A DNA stretch of 64,000 bases. Source: Nocardia aurantiaca (GTDB taxonomy: Bacteria > Actinomycetota > Actinomycetes > Mycobacteriales > Mycobacteriaceae). Under the pieces are notes generated by a model that worked only from the letters and a program-made list of their open reading frames with translations, ran no database searches and was not told the origin of the DNA. Positions 44,546-53,333 of the stretch are shown one piece after another; position 1 is the first letter of the stretch; each line of letters begins with the position of its first letter. The position numbers were made by a program, and so were the translations under genes. The DNA lies in contig NZ_WMBB01000017.1 of assembly GCF_009708175.1 (NCBI RefSeq), positions 62,001 to 126,000 on the forward strand. The letters run 5' to 3'.

Positions 44546-46200
44546 TGCTCGATCACCTCGAACGGCCGCACCGCCGCCACCGGGCCGGTCTCGGCTGGCG
44601 GAGGCGGTGGCGCCGGGGCGCGGGTGCGTGCGCGAACCTGGCTGTGGCGCGCGGTGTTGCGGCGCGCGGCGCGGCTGGACTTGGTCGCGGTGTCGGTGAT
44701 GGCCCGCATCTGCTCGACCATCGCGAACAGGGCGTTCTCGTCGATCTCGGCGCGGCCCTGCTCCCGCAGCCGCGCCACCGCGCTGCGGTGTTCCCACACG
44801 CTGATCGCCGGACGCGACCAGGTGCGATACGGGATCTCGAGGTAGTCGCCGGTGTCGGGGTGCAGCGCCCAGATCCGGGAGATATCGCGCGGATCGCGCC
44901 GCAACACGAACCTGCCAAGGCGCCCGCGCCTGGCGATCAACGGCCGCAGCACGTCGGCGTAGTACTGCACGTGATCGACGGTGAACCCGGTCCGGGTCAG
45001 GCTGCGGCGGATCACCGGCAGGAAGTCGACCACGAACGCCGTCTCGTTGGTCACCGTCACCGGGACGCCCTGAGCAGCGGCGCGTTCCACCCATACTCCC
45101 GCCGGGGTGCGCCCGCCCAAACCTTCGTGGGGTTGCCCGTGGTAGCAGGCCACCGCCAACGCCATCCATCGCTGCAATTCCCTCAGGGTGAGAACGGCTT
45201 TGGCGTCGCTGTCGTAGTCGCCACGCTCGCCGATGTTGGAGAAGGTGGTGCCGGGCAGCTCGTGCAGCATCGTCATCAGGGTGCCGATCAGCCGTTCCAC
45301 CACCCCACCGAAATGCGGCTGCCCCGGCGGCCGGTAGTCGATGGTGATGCCGTGCTGCTCACAACCGCGGCGCAGGGCCTCGCTCTTGAACTCCGCGGCA
45401 TTGTCGACATACAGCCCGGCGGGTTTGCCGCTCATCGGCCACGAAGCCTGCACGTCGAGGCGTTCGAGCCACGGGCGTTTGTCGATCGCCATGTGCGCCA
45501 AGCACAATCCGACCGAGGTCGCCGACGGCGCCTCCAAGGTGACCACGAACCCCGGCACGCACCGTGTGGCCTCGTCGGTCGCCGCCGTCACATACGGGCG
45601 TCCGATCGGCAGCCGGTGAAACTCGTCGACCACGATCACATCCGCAGGCGTGTGGTCGATCTGCACGCGCTCGAGCAGCCCCTCCACCGGCGCCGGCGCA
45701 CCACCGACGGCCCGCAGCGAGCGCGCTGCGTCGCGGCCCTGGCGCGCGGCGGTGGCCTTGACCGGCTCCAAGCGGCGGACCCGGCGGGTGACCGCCGCCC
45801 GTGAGGGAGCCCGTACTCCCGCGATCCGGCACTCGCGACCAATCTCGCGGCAGATCACCGCCACCGAACGCTTCTGCCTGCTCAGATACCGCGTGCGCAG
45901 CACCCGGCGCACGATCGCCTCCACTTCCTCCGGCAACCGAGCACCACCGCGGCCACCGGATGAACGGCGCGGCAACAGATCCGAGGCCACCCCTTCTCCC
46001 GCACGCCAGCGCGCCACCATCGCATACACCTGCCGCTGCGTCACCCCCAGCTCCGCGGCTGCTCGATCTGCGGCCGCGAGGCTCACCTTGTCCGATGCCG
46101 CGAGAGGGCCGATCACCTGGGCGCGGCGTACCGCGATCTTCCAGCGCGTCTCGTCGGCGGTCAGAACACCGCGCTCCGGCAACGACGAATCCCCGACCAT
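44539..46200 (-). CDS. tniA: TniA-type DDE transposase (rve integrase core)
   Basis: 553 residues from the ATG at 46200; the open frame reaches 46401 but the first part is not protein-like. N-terminal helix-turn-helix domains (LGVTQRQVYAMVARWRAGEG) are followed by the catalytic triad Asp182, Asp266 and Glu302, the last two separated by exactly 35 residues. A Mu-type C-terminal barrel follows. All catalytic residues are present, so it could be active. Confidence 0.92.
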   Translation of the reverse strand: MVGDSSLPERGVLTADETRWKIAVRRAQVIGPLAASDKVSLAAADRAAAELGVTQRQVYAMVARWRAGEGVASDLLPRRSSGGRGGARLPEEVEAIVRRVLRTRYLSRQKRSVAVICREIGRECRIAGVRAPSRAAVTRRVRRLEPVKATAARQGRDAARSLRAVGGAPAPVEGLLERVQIDHTPADVIVVDEFHRLPIGRPYVTAATDEATRCVPGFVVTLEAPSATSVGLCLAHMAIDKRPWLERLDVQASWPMSGKPAGLYVDNAAEFKSEALRRGCEQHGITIDYRPPGQPHFGGVVERLIGTLMTMLHELPGTTFSNIGERGDYDSDAKAVLTLRELQRWMALAVACYHGQPHEGLGGRTPAGVWVERAAAQGVPVTVTNETAFVVDFLPVIRRSLTRTGFTVDHVQYYADVLRPLIARRGRLGRFVLRRDPRDISRIWALHPDTGDYLEIPYRTWSRPAISVWEHRSAVARLREQGRAEIDENALFAMVEQMRAITDTATKSSRAARRNTARHSQVRARTRAPAPPPPPAETGPVAAVRPFEVIEQW

Positions 46201-46336
46201 CCCGCAACCCCCGTGCTGAAGACGAGTACGAGCTGAAAGAACCGTACCGCCGAGGAGTTCGAGACACACCGATGATTCACAGTCCCGTTCAGCTGCAACA
46301 GAATCCGCGCGCCAGCACTGAACAGGACTTCGAACA

Positions 46337-47926
46337 GTGACACCGGGGCTCGATCGCCCGGAAGCCGTGCAGTTCGGGCGGATCCAGATGCTCGGCGCCA
46401 CTGGAACAGTGTTGATGGCGATCAGCGCGCTGGGTGTGGGCGCCCAGCCGGTGCATCAGAACCCGGTGTCGGGAGTGCGGGTGACGGGATTGTTCGCGCG
46501 GATGCCGACATCCATGCTGGCAATGTGCATGATCGGCACGGTCGCGGTGGTGTTGGCCTGGCTGCTGCTGGGCAGATTCGTGGTCGGCGGCACCGGTAAG
46601 GCTCCCGCGCACCGAATCAGCCGCTCTCAGCTCGACCGCACTCTGTTGCTATGGGTCACTTCACTGATCATCGCCCCGCCGATGTTCTCCAACGACGTGT
46701 ATTCCTATCTGGCACAAAGCGAAATCGCGCAGCGCGGCATGGACCCCTACGTGGTGGGTCCGGCAACCGGGCTCGGCCTGGACAATGTGCTCACCAACAA
46801 CGTGCCCAACATCTGGCGTGAGACGCCCGCCCCATACGGCCCGCTGTTTCTCTGGATCGGCCGCGGGATCGCTGCGATCACCGGTGACAACATCCTGCTC
46901 GGGGTCTGGTCGCATCGGCTGCTCGAACTCGGCGGGATGGCGTTGATCGTGTGGGCGTTGCCGCGATTGGCGCGCCGCTGCGGGGTGGCGCCGGTGAGCG
47001 CATTGTGGCTCGGCGCGGCCAATCCGCTGGTGCTGTTCCATCTGGTCGCCGGGGTGCACAACGACACTCTGATGCTCGGACTCATGCTGGTCGGGCTGGA
47101 GTACTGTCTGCGCGCGCTCCCCGCTGGCATTGGCATGGAGACGGGTTCACCTCCGTTGTTGGACAGGCGCGCCTGGGCGCTGCTGGGGTTCGGTGCAGTG
47201 CTCATCACGCTCGCGGCCATGGTCAAGGCTCCGGCGATCATCGCGCTGGGGTTCGTCGGCATGGGGCTGGCTCGGCAGTGGGGCAGGCGCATCGGGCCTG
47301 TGATTCGTGTCGCGATAGCGCTCGGTGTGATCGCCGCGCTGACCACCCTGTTGGTCTGCTGGGGTAGTGGCCTCGGTTTCGGCTGGATCTACACCCTCGG
47401 CACGGCCAATGCGGTACGCAGTTGGCTGTCGCTTCCGACGGCTCTGGGCATCATCACCGGGTTCGGCGGCGTACTCCTGGGTTTGGGTGATCACACCACC
47501 GCGTTGCTGAGCCTCACGCGCCCGCTCGCGATGGCGGCAGCCGCGTTCCTGAGCCTGCGCATGCTGGTGGCCACGTGGACCGGGCGCCTGCACCCGATCG
47601 GCGCGCTCGGCCTGTCGGTGGGTGCAATCGTGCTGCTGTCGTCTGTGGTGCAACCCTGGTATCTGCTGTGGGCGATCGCGCCGCTGGCCGCGTGGGCGAC
47701 GAAGCCGGCGTTCCGAGGGCCGGCGGTGGCATTCTCTGTGGTAGTCGCAGTTTTGGAGATGCCACGCGGTGCCGAGTTCGCGATCTTTCAGATTGTCGAG
47801 GCTGCCTGCGCCGTCGTCTTCGTGTCAGTGCTGTTCATCGCGTTCACCCGTAATGCGTTGCCGTGGAGGTACCCGCCCGGTGATAGCTCCTCGGTCCCGA
47901 AGGCGCTACGCGCCGACGCAGCGTAA
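46337..47926 (+). CDS. Polyprenol-phosphomannose-dependent mannosyltransferase, MptB-like (GT-C)
   Basis: 529 residues with at least twelve membrane helices. The GT-C acidic loop SNDVYSYLAQSEIAQRGMDPYVVGP and the following RETPAPYGPLFLWIGR match MptB/MptA-type alpha-1,6-mannosyltransferases of lipomannan synthesis. The start GTG at 46337 lies right at the transposon right border. ATG 46388 is an alternative, and the true N-terminus could have been altered by the insertion. Confidence 0.82.
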   Translation: MTPGLDRPEAVQFGRIQMLGATGTVLMAISALGVGAQPVHQNPVSGVRVTGLFARMPTSMLAMCMIGTVAVVLAWLLLGRFVVGGTGKAPAHRISRSQLDRTLLLWVTSLIIAPPMFSNDVYSYLAQSEIAQRGMDPYVVGPATGLGLDNVLTNNVPNIWRETPAPYGPLFLWIGRGIAAITGDNILLGVWSHRLLELGGMALIVWALPRLARRCGVAPVSALWLGAANPLVLFHLVAGVHNDTLMLGLMLVGLEYCLRALPAGIGMETGSPPLLDRRAWALLGFGAVLITLAAMVKAPAIIALGFVGMGLARQWGRRIGPVIRVAIALGVIAALTTLLVCWGSGLGFGWIYTLGTANAVRSWLSLPTALGIITGFGGVLLGLGDHTTALLSLTRPLAMAAAAFLSLRMLVATWTGRLHPIGALGLSVGAIVLLSSVVQPWYLLWAIAPLAAWATKPAFRGPAVAFSVVVAVLEMPRGAEFAIFQIVEAACAVVFVSVLFIAFTRNALPWRYPPGDSSSVPKALRADAA

Positions 47927-47966
47927 CGGCGCTGGTTCGCCTTCGCGTCGGTCGGGCCCGCTGGGG

Positions 47967-48046
47967 TTAGAACAGGGTGTCGCGTACTCGCGGCAGGCGG
48001 CAACCGGTGGGGCCGAGCTGGGCGGGTTCGTGACACCTTGTTCTGA
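47967..48046. repeat. Pair of 18-bp inverted repeats 50 bp apart
   Basis: AGAACAGGGTGTC (47969-47981) and GACACCTTGTTCT (48032-48044) match at 12 of 13 positions when inverted, and the match extends with a few mismatches to 18 bp. It lies between the mannosyltransferase stop and the TetR stop. It may be a small miniature element or a bidirectional terminator. Confidence 0.6.
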
Positions 48047-48176
48047 TCGTTCACGGAGCTGCCGCCGGCGCGAGGGAAGGCTCGCACCAGCGCGTTGGTT
48101 CCACAGATTGCGCAGACCGGTCCGGCTGGGCGTCATCAGGCCCACTCATCTCAGATCCCCGTCCCACATGGTGAGC

Positions 48177-48806
48177 TTATTGGTGAGGGCTGGGCAGAAG
48201 TAGGGCGGCGAGTAGTCGTTTCAGGTGGGCTCGCGCCGCATTGAGATCGTTGTCCAGCAGGATTTGGACAGTGACGCCGTCATAGGCGGCGATGACGGCC
48301 TGAGCGGCCTGCGCCGCTGAGCCCAGCGTTGTTGGGATGTCGATTCCCGTGGCGATGACGCGTTGTTCGATGACGTCGCGCAGAAGTCCTCGGTGTGTGA
48401 TGAGGCGTTGAGCGACATCGGAGTTGCGGGCCGCGCGCAGGAGGAAGTCGGTCTTCACCAGCAGCCAGTCGCGATCGAGCAGCAGGGTCTTGGCGATTCG
48501 ATCGATGGCTGCGTCGGGAGAGGGGTCACCGGCCTCGCCGGACAGCGCTTGGGTGACTTGGTCGGCGATCACGATGGCGCGCTCGTCGTAGAGGGTGAAG
48601 AACAACTCATCGAGGCTGTCGAACTGCGAGTAGAAGGCGCCCCGGGTGTAGCCGGCCGCGGCGCAGACGTCTTCAATACGGACCCGGCCGAACCCTAGGT
48701 CGGCGAAGACGCGGTAGGCCGCATCGAGCAGTCGGGCGCGGGTTTGCGCGCGGCGTTTGGTTACTCGCGCCGGTTTGGCCGGGGACTTGGCTGCCTGTGT
48801 CGTCAT
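48177..48806 (-). CDS. TetR-family regulator of the FAD oxidase/TPP enzyme operon
   Basis: 209 residues from the ATG at 48806; upstream the same frame enters a FabH relic. The helix-turn-helix reads ARLLDAAYRVFADLGFGRVRIEDVCAAAGYTRGAFYSQFDSLDELF. A large palindrome stands before the divergent operon and a related half-site (48849) before this gene. Both patterns support control of itself and of the 49159-52124 operon. Confidence 0.88.
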   Translation of the reverse strand: MTTQAAKSPAKPARVTKRRAQTRARLLDAAYRVFADLGFGRVRIEDVCAAAGYTRGAFYSQFDSLDELFFTLYDERAIVIADQVTQALSGEAGDPSPDAAIDRIAKTLLLDRDWLLVKTDFLLRAARNSDVAQRLITHRGLLRDVIEQRVIATGIDIPTTLGSAAQAAQAVIAAYDGVTVQILLDNDLNAARAHLKRLLAALLLPSPHQ

Positions 48807-48848
48807 TGGAGGTGAAAACCCATCGCCTCTAGTCGGATTCGCCCTGGC

Positions 48849-48869
48849 ATCGGATACGTCATCGTAGCG
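48849..48869 (-). promoter_or_regulatory. Degenerate second TetR operator
   Basis: ATCGGATACGTC (48849-48860) repeats one arm of the 24-bp palindrome at 49102 exactly in 11 of 12 bases; the other arm is degenerate. It lies 43 bp upstream of the TetR start. Confidence 0.55.
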
Positions 48870-48898
48870 TGATGACCCTTCCCGCAGTCGTGCATGGG

Positions 48899-49085
48899 TC
48901 ACAGTGCCGAGTGGCCGGTCGGCACGGTGACGATGCTCGCGGCGTAGCTCAGTCCCGATCCCGTATCCGAGGAGCAGAGCGGTGTCACCGGGTTCGGCCG
49001 TACCGTTCATGAGCACGGTGTCCATCGCCAGGGGGATTGATGCCGCTGAGGTATTGCCAGCGGTTTCGATGTCGGCAGCCGAAGA
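48899..49085 (-). pseudogene. C-terminal relic of a FabH-like ketoacyl-ACP synthase III
   Basis: Read leftwards: ADIETAGNTSAASIPLAMDTV contains the GNTSAAS motif of KAS III, then GDTALLLGYGIG. One extra G at this point shifts the frame; in the next frame LSYAASIVTVP and a normal stop follow. The N-terminal 250 or so residues are missing. It lies between the TetR gene and its operator. Confidence 0.75.
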
Positions 49086-49101
49086 TCCCTACCGGAAACC
49101 A

Positions 49102-49125
49102 ATCGGATACGTTAACGTATCCGAT
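49102..49125. promoter_or_regulatory. 24-bp perfect palindromic operator
   Basis: Arms ATCGGATACGTT / AACGTATCCGAT without a spacer, 34 bp before the FAD oxidase start. Length and symmetry fit a TetR dimer-of-dimers or extended site; the adjacent TetR protein is the obvious ligand. Confidence 0.85.
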
Positions 49126-49158
49126 GCACAAACGTGTAGCAGAGGATTGGAGTCGCCG

Positions 49159-50571
49159 ATGGACGCCGATGCAGCACAGGCCGGAGCCGATCCCGCGCGC
49201 GAGTTCGCCGGAATCGTCGGGGAGCCCCAGCTACTGACCGGCGATCGGATCGGACCCGATTACCAGCACGACGAGGCGCTGGTCGGCGAACCTGTGGCGC
49301 CGCGCTTTGTGGCCTGCCCCCAGACCGCTGAACAGGTAGCTGCACTGCTGGCCGCCGCCACCCGATTGCAGATCCCGGTGACCGCCCGCGGCTCAGGAAC
49401 CGGATTGTCGGCGGCAGCGCGGCCCTGCCCCGATGGGCTGCTCATCAGCTTCGAAAAGATGACCCAGATCCTCGAGGTCGATACCGACAACCTCGTCGCG
49501 GTCGTGCAGCCAGGAGTGACGTTGGCGGACCTCGAGGCTGCCGTCACCGCAGAGGGATTGATGTACACCGTCTTCCCCGGAGAGCTCAGCGCCAGCATCG
49601 GTGGCAACGTCGCGACCAACGCCGGCGGCATGCGCGCGGTCAAGTACGGGGTGACCCGCCACAACGTGCTCGGGCTGCAAGCCGCCTTGCCCACCGGTGA
49701 GCTGATCCACAGCGGCGGCAAGATCACCAAGCTGTCGACCGGTTACGACCTGACCCAACTGATCATCGGCTCTGAAGGCACGCTGGCGCTGGCCACCGAG
49801 ATCACCGTGCGGCTCTATCCGAAGCTGTCGCACTCGGCCACACTGCTCGTGCCCTTCGCCGACCTTCCCGCCGTGATGCGGGCCGTAACAGCGGTGGTGC
49901 ACAGCGGCGTGGATCCCAACATCCTGGAGTACATCGACAAGCTGACCCTGGCCGCGCTGAGCTATTCGCAGAATCTGAATCTCGGAATCCCAGACAGCAT
50001 CCGGGATGCCGCCGAGGCGCACCTGGTCATCGGAGTGGAGGACCGCGACCACGATCGCCTCGACGACGATGTGGCCATGCTCGGCGAGCTACTGGAGTCG
50101 CTCGGAGCGATAGACGTGTACGTATTGGACGGCAATTCCGCCCACGCGTTGATCGAGGCGCGGGAGAAGTCCTTCTGGACCGCGAAGGCCACCGGCGCCG
50201 ACGACGTCATCGACACCGTGGTGCCGCGGGCCCAGATGCACGAATTCATCACCCGGGCACAAGAACTCGCCCAGGCAGCCAACGGCGGAGTGGTGGGGTG
50301 TGGGCATGCCGGCGACGGCAACGTGCACCTGGCGGTGTTCTGCACCGACGACGACGCCCGGCACCGGTTGCTGCACGACATCTTCGCCGCGGCGATGGAG
50401 CTGGGCGGTGCGATCTCCGGTGAACACGGCCTGGGCCGGATCAAGGTCCGGCACTTCATGGATTTGGAGGATACGGTCAAGATCGCCCTGATGCGCCAGA
50501 TAAAGAATGTGTTCGATCCGGCCGGCATCTTGAATCCCGGTGTGATGTTTGATGGAGGGGCGACCAAATGA
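49159..50571 (+). CDS. FAD-linked 2-hydroxyacid oxidase (GlcD/D-lactate dehydrogenase type)
   Basis: 470 residues from the ATG at 49159 (GGAG 6 nt upstream). The FAD PP-loop is VTARGSGTGLSAAARP, then ELSASIGGNVATNAGG. The C-terminal FAD-oxidase domain has the metal-site motif GCGHAGDGNVHL and ends SGEHGLGRIKV. It oxidises a D-2-hydroxy acid to the 2-oxo acid. It overlaps the TPP enzyme start by 4 bp, so the two steps are probably consecutive. Confidence 0.92.
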   Translation: MDADAAQAGADPAREFAGIVGEPQLLTGDRIGPDYQHDEALVGEPVAPRFVACPQTAEQVAALLAAATRLQIPVTARGSGTGLSAAARPCPDGLLISFEKMTQILEVDTDNLVAVVQPGVTLADLEAAVTAEGLMYTVFPGELSASIGGNVATNAGGMRAVKYGVTRHNVLGLQAALPTGELIHSGGKITKLSTGYDLTQLIIGSEGTLALATEITVRLYPKLSHSATLLVPFADLPAVMRAVTAVVHSGVDPNILEYIDKLTLAALSYSQNLNLGIPDSIRDAAEAHLVIGVEDRDHDRLDDDVAMLGELLESLGAIDVYVLDGNSAHALIEAREKSFWTAKATGADDVIDTVVPRAQMHEFITRAQELAQAANGGVVGCGHAGDGNVHLAVFCTDDDARHRLLHDIFAAAMELGGAISGEHGLGRIKVRHFMDLEDTVKIALMRQIKNVFDPAGILNPGVMFDGGATK

Positions 50572-52124
50572 CCAACGGCGCGCAGGCACTGATCACCACG
50601 CTGGTCGACTGCGGTGTAGAAGTGTGCTTCGGCAATCCCGGCACTTCCGAGATGCACTTCGTGGCCGCGCTGGACACCGTGCCGCAGATGCGCGGAGTGC
50701 TGTGCCTGTTCGAGGGTGTGGTCACCGGCGCCGCTGATGGTTACGCCCGCATCGCCGGAAAGCCCGCCGCCACACTGCTGCATCTGGGTGCCGGGCTGGG
50801 CAACGGCCTGGCCAACCTGCACAATGCGCGGCGCGCCCACATGCCGGTGATCAACGTGATCGGCGACCACGCCACCTATCACAAGAAGTACGACGCCCCA
50901 CTGGAATCCGACATCGAACCTCTGGCCGACTGGACCCACGGGTGGACACGGCGCACGAACACAGGAGCCGACGTGGGCCGCGATACCGCCGAAGCGGTGG
51001 CCGCGTCACTGGCCAGCCCGGGGCGCATCGCCAATCTGATCCTGCCTGCCGACGTCTCGTGGGGTGGTGGTGCTGAAGCGTCGGAACCGATCGCACCGAT
51101 GCCGCCGGCGTCACCAGATCCCAAGGCGATCAACGAGATCACCGAGGTGCTCCGCACCGGAGAATCGGCCGTGCTGCTCATCGGCGGCCCGGCCACTGGC
51201 GTGCGGGGGCTGGAGGCCGCGGACCGCATCGCCGCGGCCACCGGTGTGCGTGTTCTGGCCGAGACTTTTCCGGCCCGGTTGACCCGAGGCGCGGGCGTGC
51301 CCGCGATCGAACGGCTCGGGTACCTGGCCGAGCAGGCGGCATTCCAACTCGACGGCGTCGAGCACCTGATCGTCGCGGGAACCCGCGCGCCGGTCTCATT
51401 CTTCGCCTACCCGGGCAAGCAGAGCGACCTGACTCCCAAGGGGGCTGCGGTGCACACCCTGGCCGGCCTGGATGCCGACGTCGTGGGCGCTCTTGAACAG
51501 CTGGCCGATCTGGTGGCGCCCGGCAGTCAGCCTCGCCTCGCCGACGCCGTCGTGCCGGAGCTGCCGAGCGGTGAGCTGACACCACAGAACTGGGTGCAGG
51601 TCATCGGCGCGCTGCTACCCGAGAACGCGATCGTCTCCGACGAGTCCAATACCTCCGGGCTCCTGCTGCCGGCGGCCACGGCCGGCTCGCCGCGCCATGA
51701 CGTACTCACCCTGACCGGCGGGGCGATCGGGCAGGGCCTGCCGGTCGCGTTGGGCGCGGCGGTCGCCGCTCCGGACCGGCCGGTGATCGCGTTGCAGGCC
51801 GACGGCAGCGCGGCCTACACGATCTCGGCGCTGTGGACGATGGCGCGGGAGGACCTCGACGTGACTGTCGTCTTGCTCAACAACAGCGCCTATGCCATTC
51901 TGCGGCTTGAACTTTCCCGAGTGGGTGCCGAAGCCGCGGGGCCGAAAGCCAACGATCTGCTCGACCTGTCCCGGCCGAATATGGACTTCGCGAAGATCGC
52001 CGAGGGCTTCGGGGTGCCGGCCACCGTGGCGACCACCTGCGAGGAGTTGGCCGAGCAGTTCCGTCGTGCACTGGCCGAACCCGGGCCGCACCTCATCGAC
52101 GCGCGCATCCCAGCACTGTTTTGA
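50568..52124 (+). CDS. ThDP-dependent enzyme (acetolactate synthase/benzoylformate decarboxylase family)
   Basis: 518 residues. The catalytic Glu49 lies in LFEGVVTGAADGYARIAG. The ThDP/Mg motif is QADGSAAYTIS...VVLLNNSAYAIL (GDGS-type with NN). No regulatory subunit gene accompanies it, which speaks against acetolactate synthase proper. Next to a 2-hydroxyacid oxidase, a 2-oxo-acid decarboxylase or carboligase is more likely. Substrate unknown. Confidence 0.88.
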   Translation: MTNGAQALITTLVDCGVEVCFGNPGTSEMHFVAALDTVPQMRGVLCLFEGVVTGAADGYARIAGKPAATLLHLGAGLGNGLANLHNARRAHMPVINVIGDHATYHKKYDAPLESDIEPLADWTHGWTRRTNTGADVGRDTAEAVAASLASPGRIANLILPADVSWGGGAEASEPIAPMPPASPDPKAINEITEVLRTGESAVLLIGGPATGVRGLEAADRIAAATGVRVLAETFPARLTRGAGVPAIERLGYLAEQAAFQLDGVEHLIVAGTRAPVSFFAYPGKQSDLTPKGAAVHTLAGLDADVVGALEQLADLVAPGSQPRLADAVVPELPSGELTPQNWVQVIGALLPENAIVSDESNTSGLLLPAATAGSPRHDVLTLTGGAIGQGLPVALGAAVAAPDRPVIALQADGSAAYTISALWTMAREDLDVTVVLLNNSAYAILRLELSRVGAEAAGPKANDLLDLSRPNMDFAKIAEGFGVPATVATTCEELAEQFRRALAEPGPHLIDARIPALF

Positions 52125-52188
52125 GCGCACCGATGATCTTCTCCAGGCGCACCTCCGGCCTGGCACTGGCCGGGAACCTCTGATCGCG

Positions 52189-52443
52189 ATGTCATGGCAG
52201 ATGCACGCTGTCGCGGCCTACGCGAGGGTCATCCGTCGTCCGCGCTCCTATCGATCAACGCGGAGCGCGGCCCGATTTCTTCGCCGGCCCAAGCACGACC
52301 ACCGGCCACCGCAACGATCGACCGTCAGCCGCCGCGACCACCGGATCACGATGCTGCATTATGGCGACTTCCCCTGCTACACCGTGTGGCCAGCCAAAGC
52401 CGCGCAATCCCCGGGCAGCACCATCTATCGGGTACGTCAGTGA
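52189..52443 (+). pseudogene. Probable N-terminal fragment of an alpha/beta hydrolase
   Basis: 84 residues from ATG 52189. VRPAY-like segments such as AAYARVIRRPRSYRSTRSAARFLRRP and YGDFPCYTVWPAKAAQSPGSTIY resemble the start of steryl-ester/acetyl hydrolases up to the strand before the HGG motif. There the sequence ends. No catalytic residue is left. I hold this call loosely. Confidence 0.35.
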
Positions 52444-52569
52444 AATCCAGGCCGAACGACAGGGGCATTCAGATGCAGGTAAGGGCTGAGGTGACCTTCT
52501 CGGTAACATCGCTGACCTTGATCTGGAAGGACACCTGTAAACCTCGCCCGCTCGTATGACTCGGCCACT

Positions 52570-52683
52570 CCGAACGCACTATTCTGCCGCATACCGCGCT
52601 GACCGAACCGGCCAGCGCGAGGACGCCGGCGGTCGGAACCCGCTGCGGCGCAGAACATCCGCTACCGCCGAGTTCAGTACCCG
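52570..52683 (+). repeat. Composite intergenic repeat, copy A
   Basis: Motif GAAC-N9-TGCCG at 52572-52589; 24 nt from its start begins the palindrome GCGCTGACC-GAACC-GGCCAGCGC (52596-52618). A second motif follows at 52653-52670 (CGCCG instead of TGCCG), then AGTTCAGTAC. Same plan as copies B and C. Confidence 0.65.
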
Positions 52684-52733
52684 GCTACGGCTGCTTCGCA
52701 CGTTCGTGGGCTCGTCGGCCTTGACTTACTACC

Positions 52734-53150
52734 ATGTCGTCGATGGACATGCGGGCTGACGCGGATCAAACATCTCCGGGCAAAACCAGCGAACGAGGGT
52801 ATTTTTGGCTGATATGGGCCTTCGGTCTGGGCTTTGCGGGTTTCGCGGCAGCGGTGTTCATCGCGATGATGGGCACGTTGTTCGCCGAGGACTGCGGAGG
52901 TGTCGGTCAGGGGTTCTCCGAATCTCCCGGAATCGACGCCCTCTGCCATGACGATCAGCTCTTTCCGCTGGTTACGTTGTTGCCGTTCATCGGATGGGCC
53001 TCAGCGATGATCGTCACGCTCATCAGGTCTCGTCTGACGCTTCGCCGCGGAGGCAGCCCGCTCGGGGGATTGGTAGTCGGTGCGGCAGTGTTCGTCGTAT
53101 GTGTTCTCGCGCAGTTCGCGCTGATCGGTGCCGGTGTCGGCCGGCATTGA
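52734..53150 (+). CDS. Hypothetical three-helix membrane protein
   Basis: 138 residues. Hydrophobic segments at about residues 25-47 (FWLIWAFGLGFAGFAAAVFI), 77-97 and 112-133; between the first two lies an extracytoplasmic loop with two cysteines (EDCGGVGQGF...DALCHDD). There is no clear ribosome binding site. No family recognised; it lies alone between composite repeats. Confidence 0.6.
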   Translation: MSSMDMRADADQTSPGKTSERGYFWLIWAFGLGFAGFAAAVFIAMMGTLFAEDCGGVGQGFSESPGIDALCHDDQLFPLVTLLPFIGWASAMIVTLIRSRLTLRRGGSPLGGLVVGAAVFVVCVLAQFALIGAGVGRH

Positions 53151-53333
53151 TCGCAGATGGCGTAGCCGAGGATCGGCCGTAGGGTACGAACACCGCGCAA
53201 TCACAAACACCCCGTATTCCGAATGCCGAAGGCTGGCCGCCACGATGAGACGGCGATCGAAGTGAGCCTGTCACCGGCTTCTTCTACTCTTGCGGCCTGA
53301 AAGGGCTCGGCATCAGCAGACGGGAACAATCAC

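Larger units (their letters stand above)
41436..46342. mobile_element. Compact TniABQ-resolvase transposon (Tn402/Tn5053-like), no cargo
   Basis: Four genes make a complete set: DDE transposase, AAA ATPase and TniQ in one leftward operon, and a serine resolvase facing them. In Tn402/Tn5053 relatives the transposase gene lies near one end and the resolvase with its res site near the other; the order here fits. The left border is placed at TGTCGG (41436). The right border is uncertain, within 46201-46342; TGT-starting sequences (read on the minus strand) end at 46336 and 46342. I found no 5-bp target duplication. There is no cargo gene. Confidence 0.7.

Noticed and set aside
44545..45804. 419-codon + strand frame opposite tniA
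   Set aside because: Antisense shadow; tniA has an intact DD35E catalytic core on the other strand.
42276..46200. CRISPR-associated Tn7-like transposon
   Set aside because: TnsB/C/TniQ-like genes are present but no cas genes, no CRISPR array and no TnsA; a resolvase is present, so the Tn402 type fits better.
52194..52559. 121-codon + strand ORF after the TPP enzyme
   Set aside because: Overlaps the better-supported alpha/beta-hydrolase fragment frame and has no homology or start signal.
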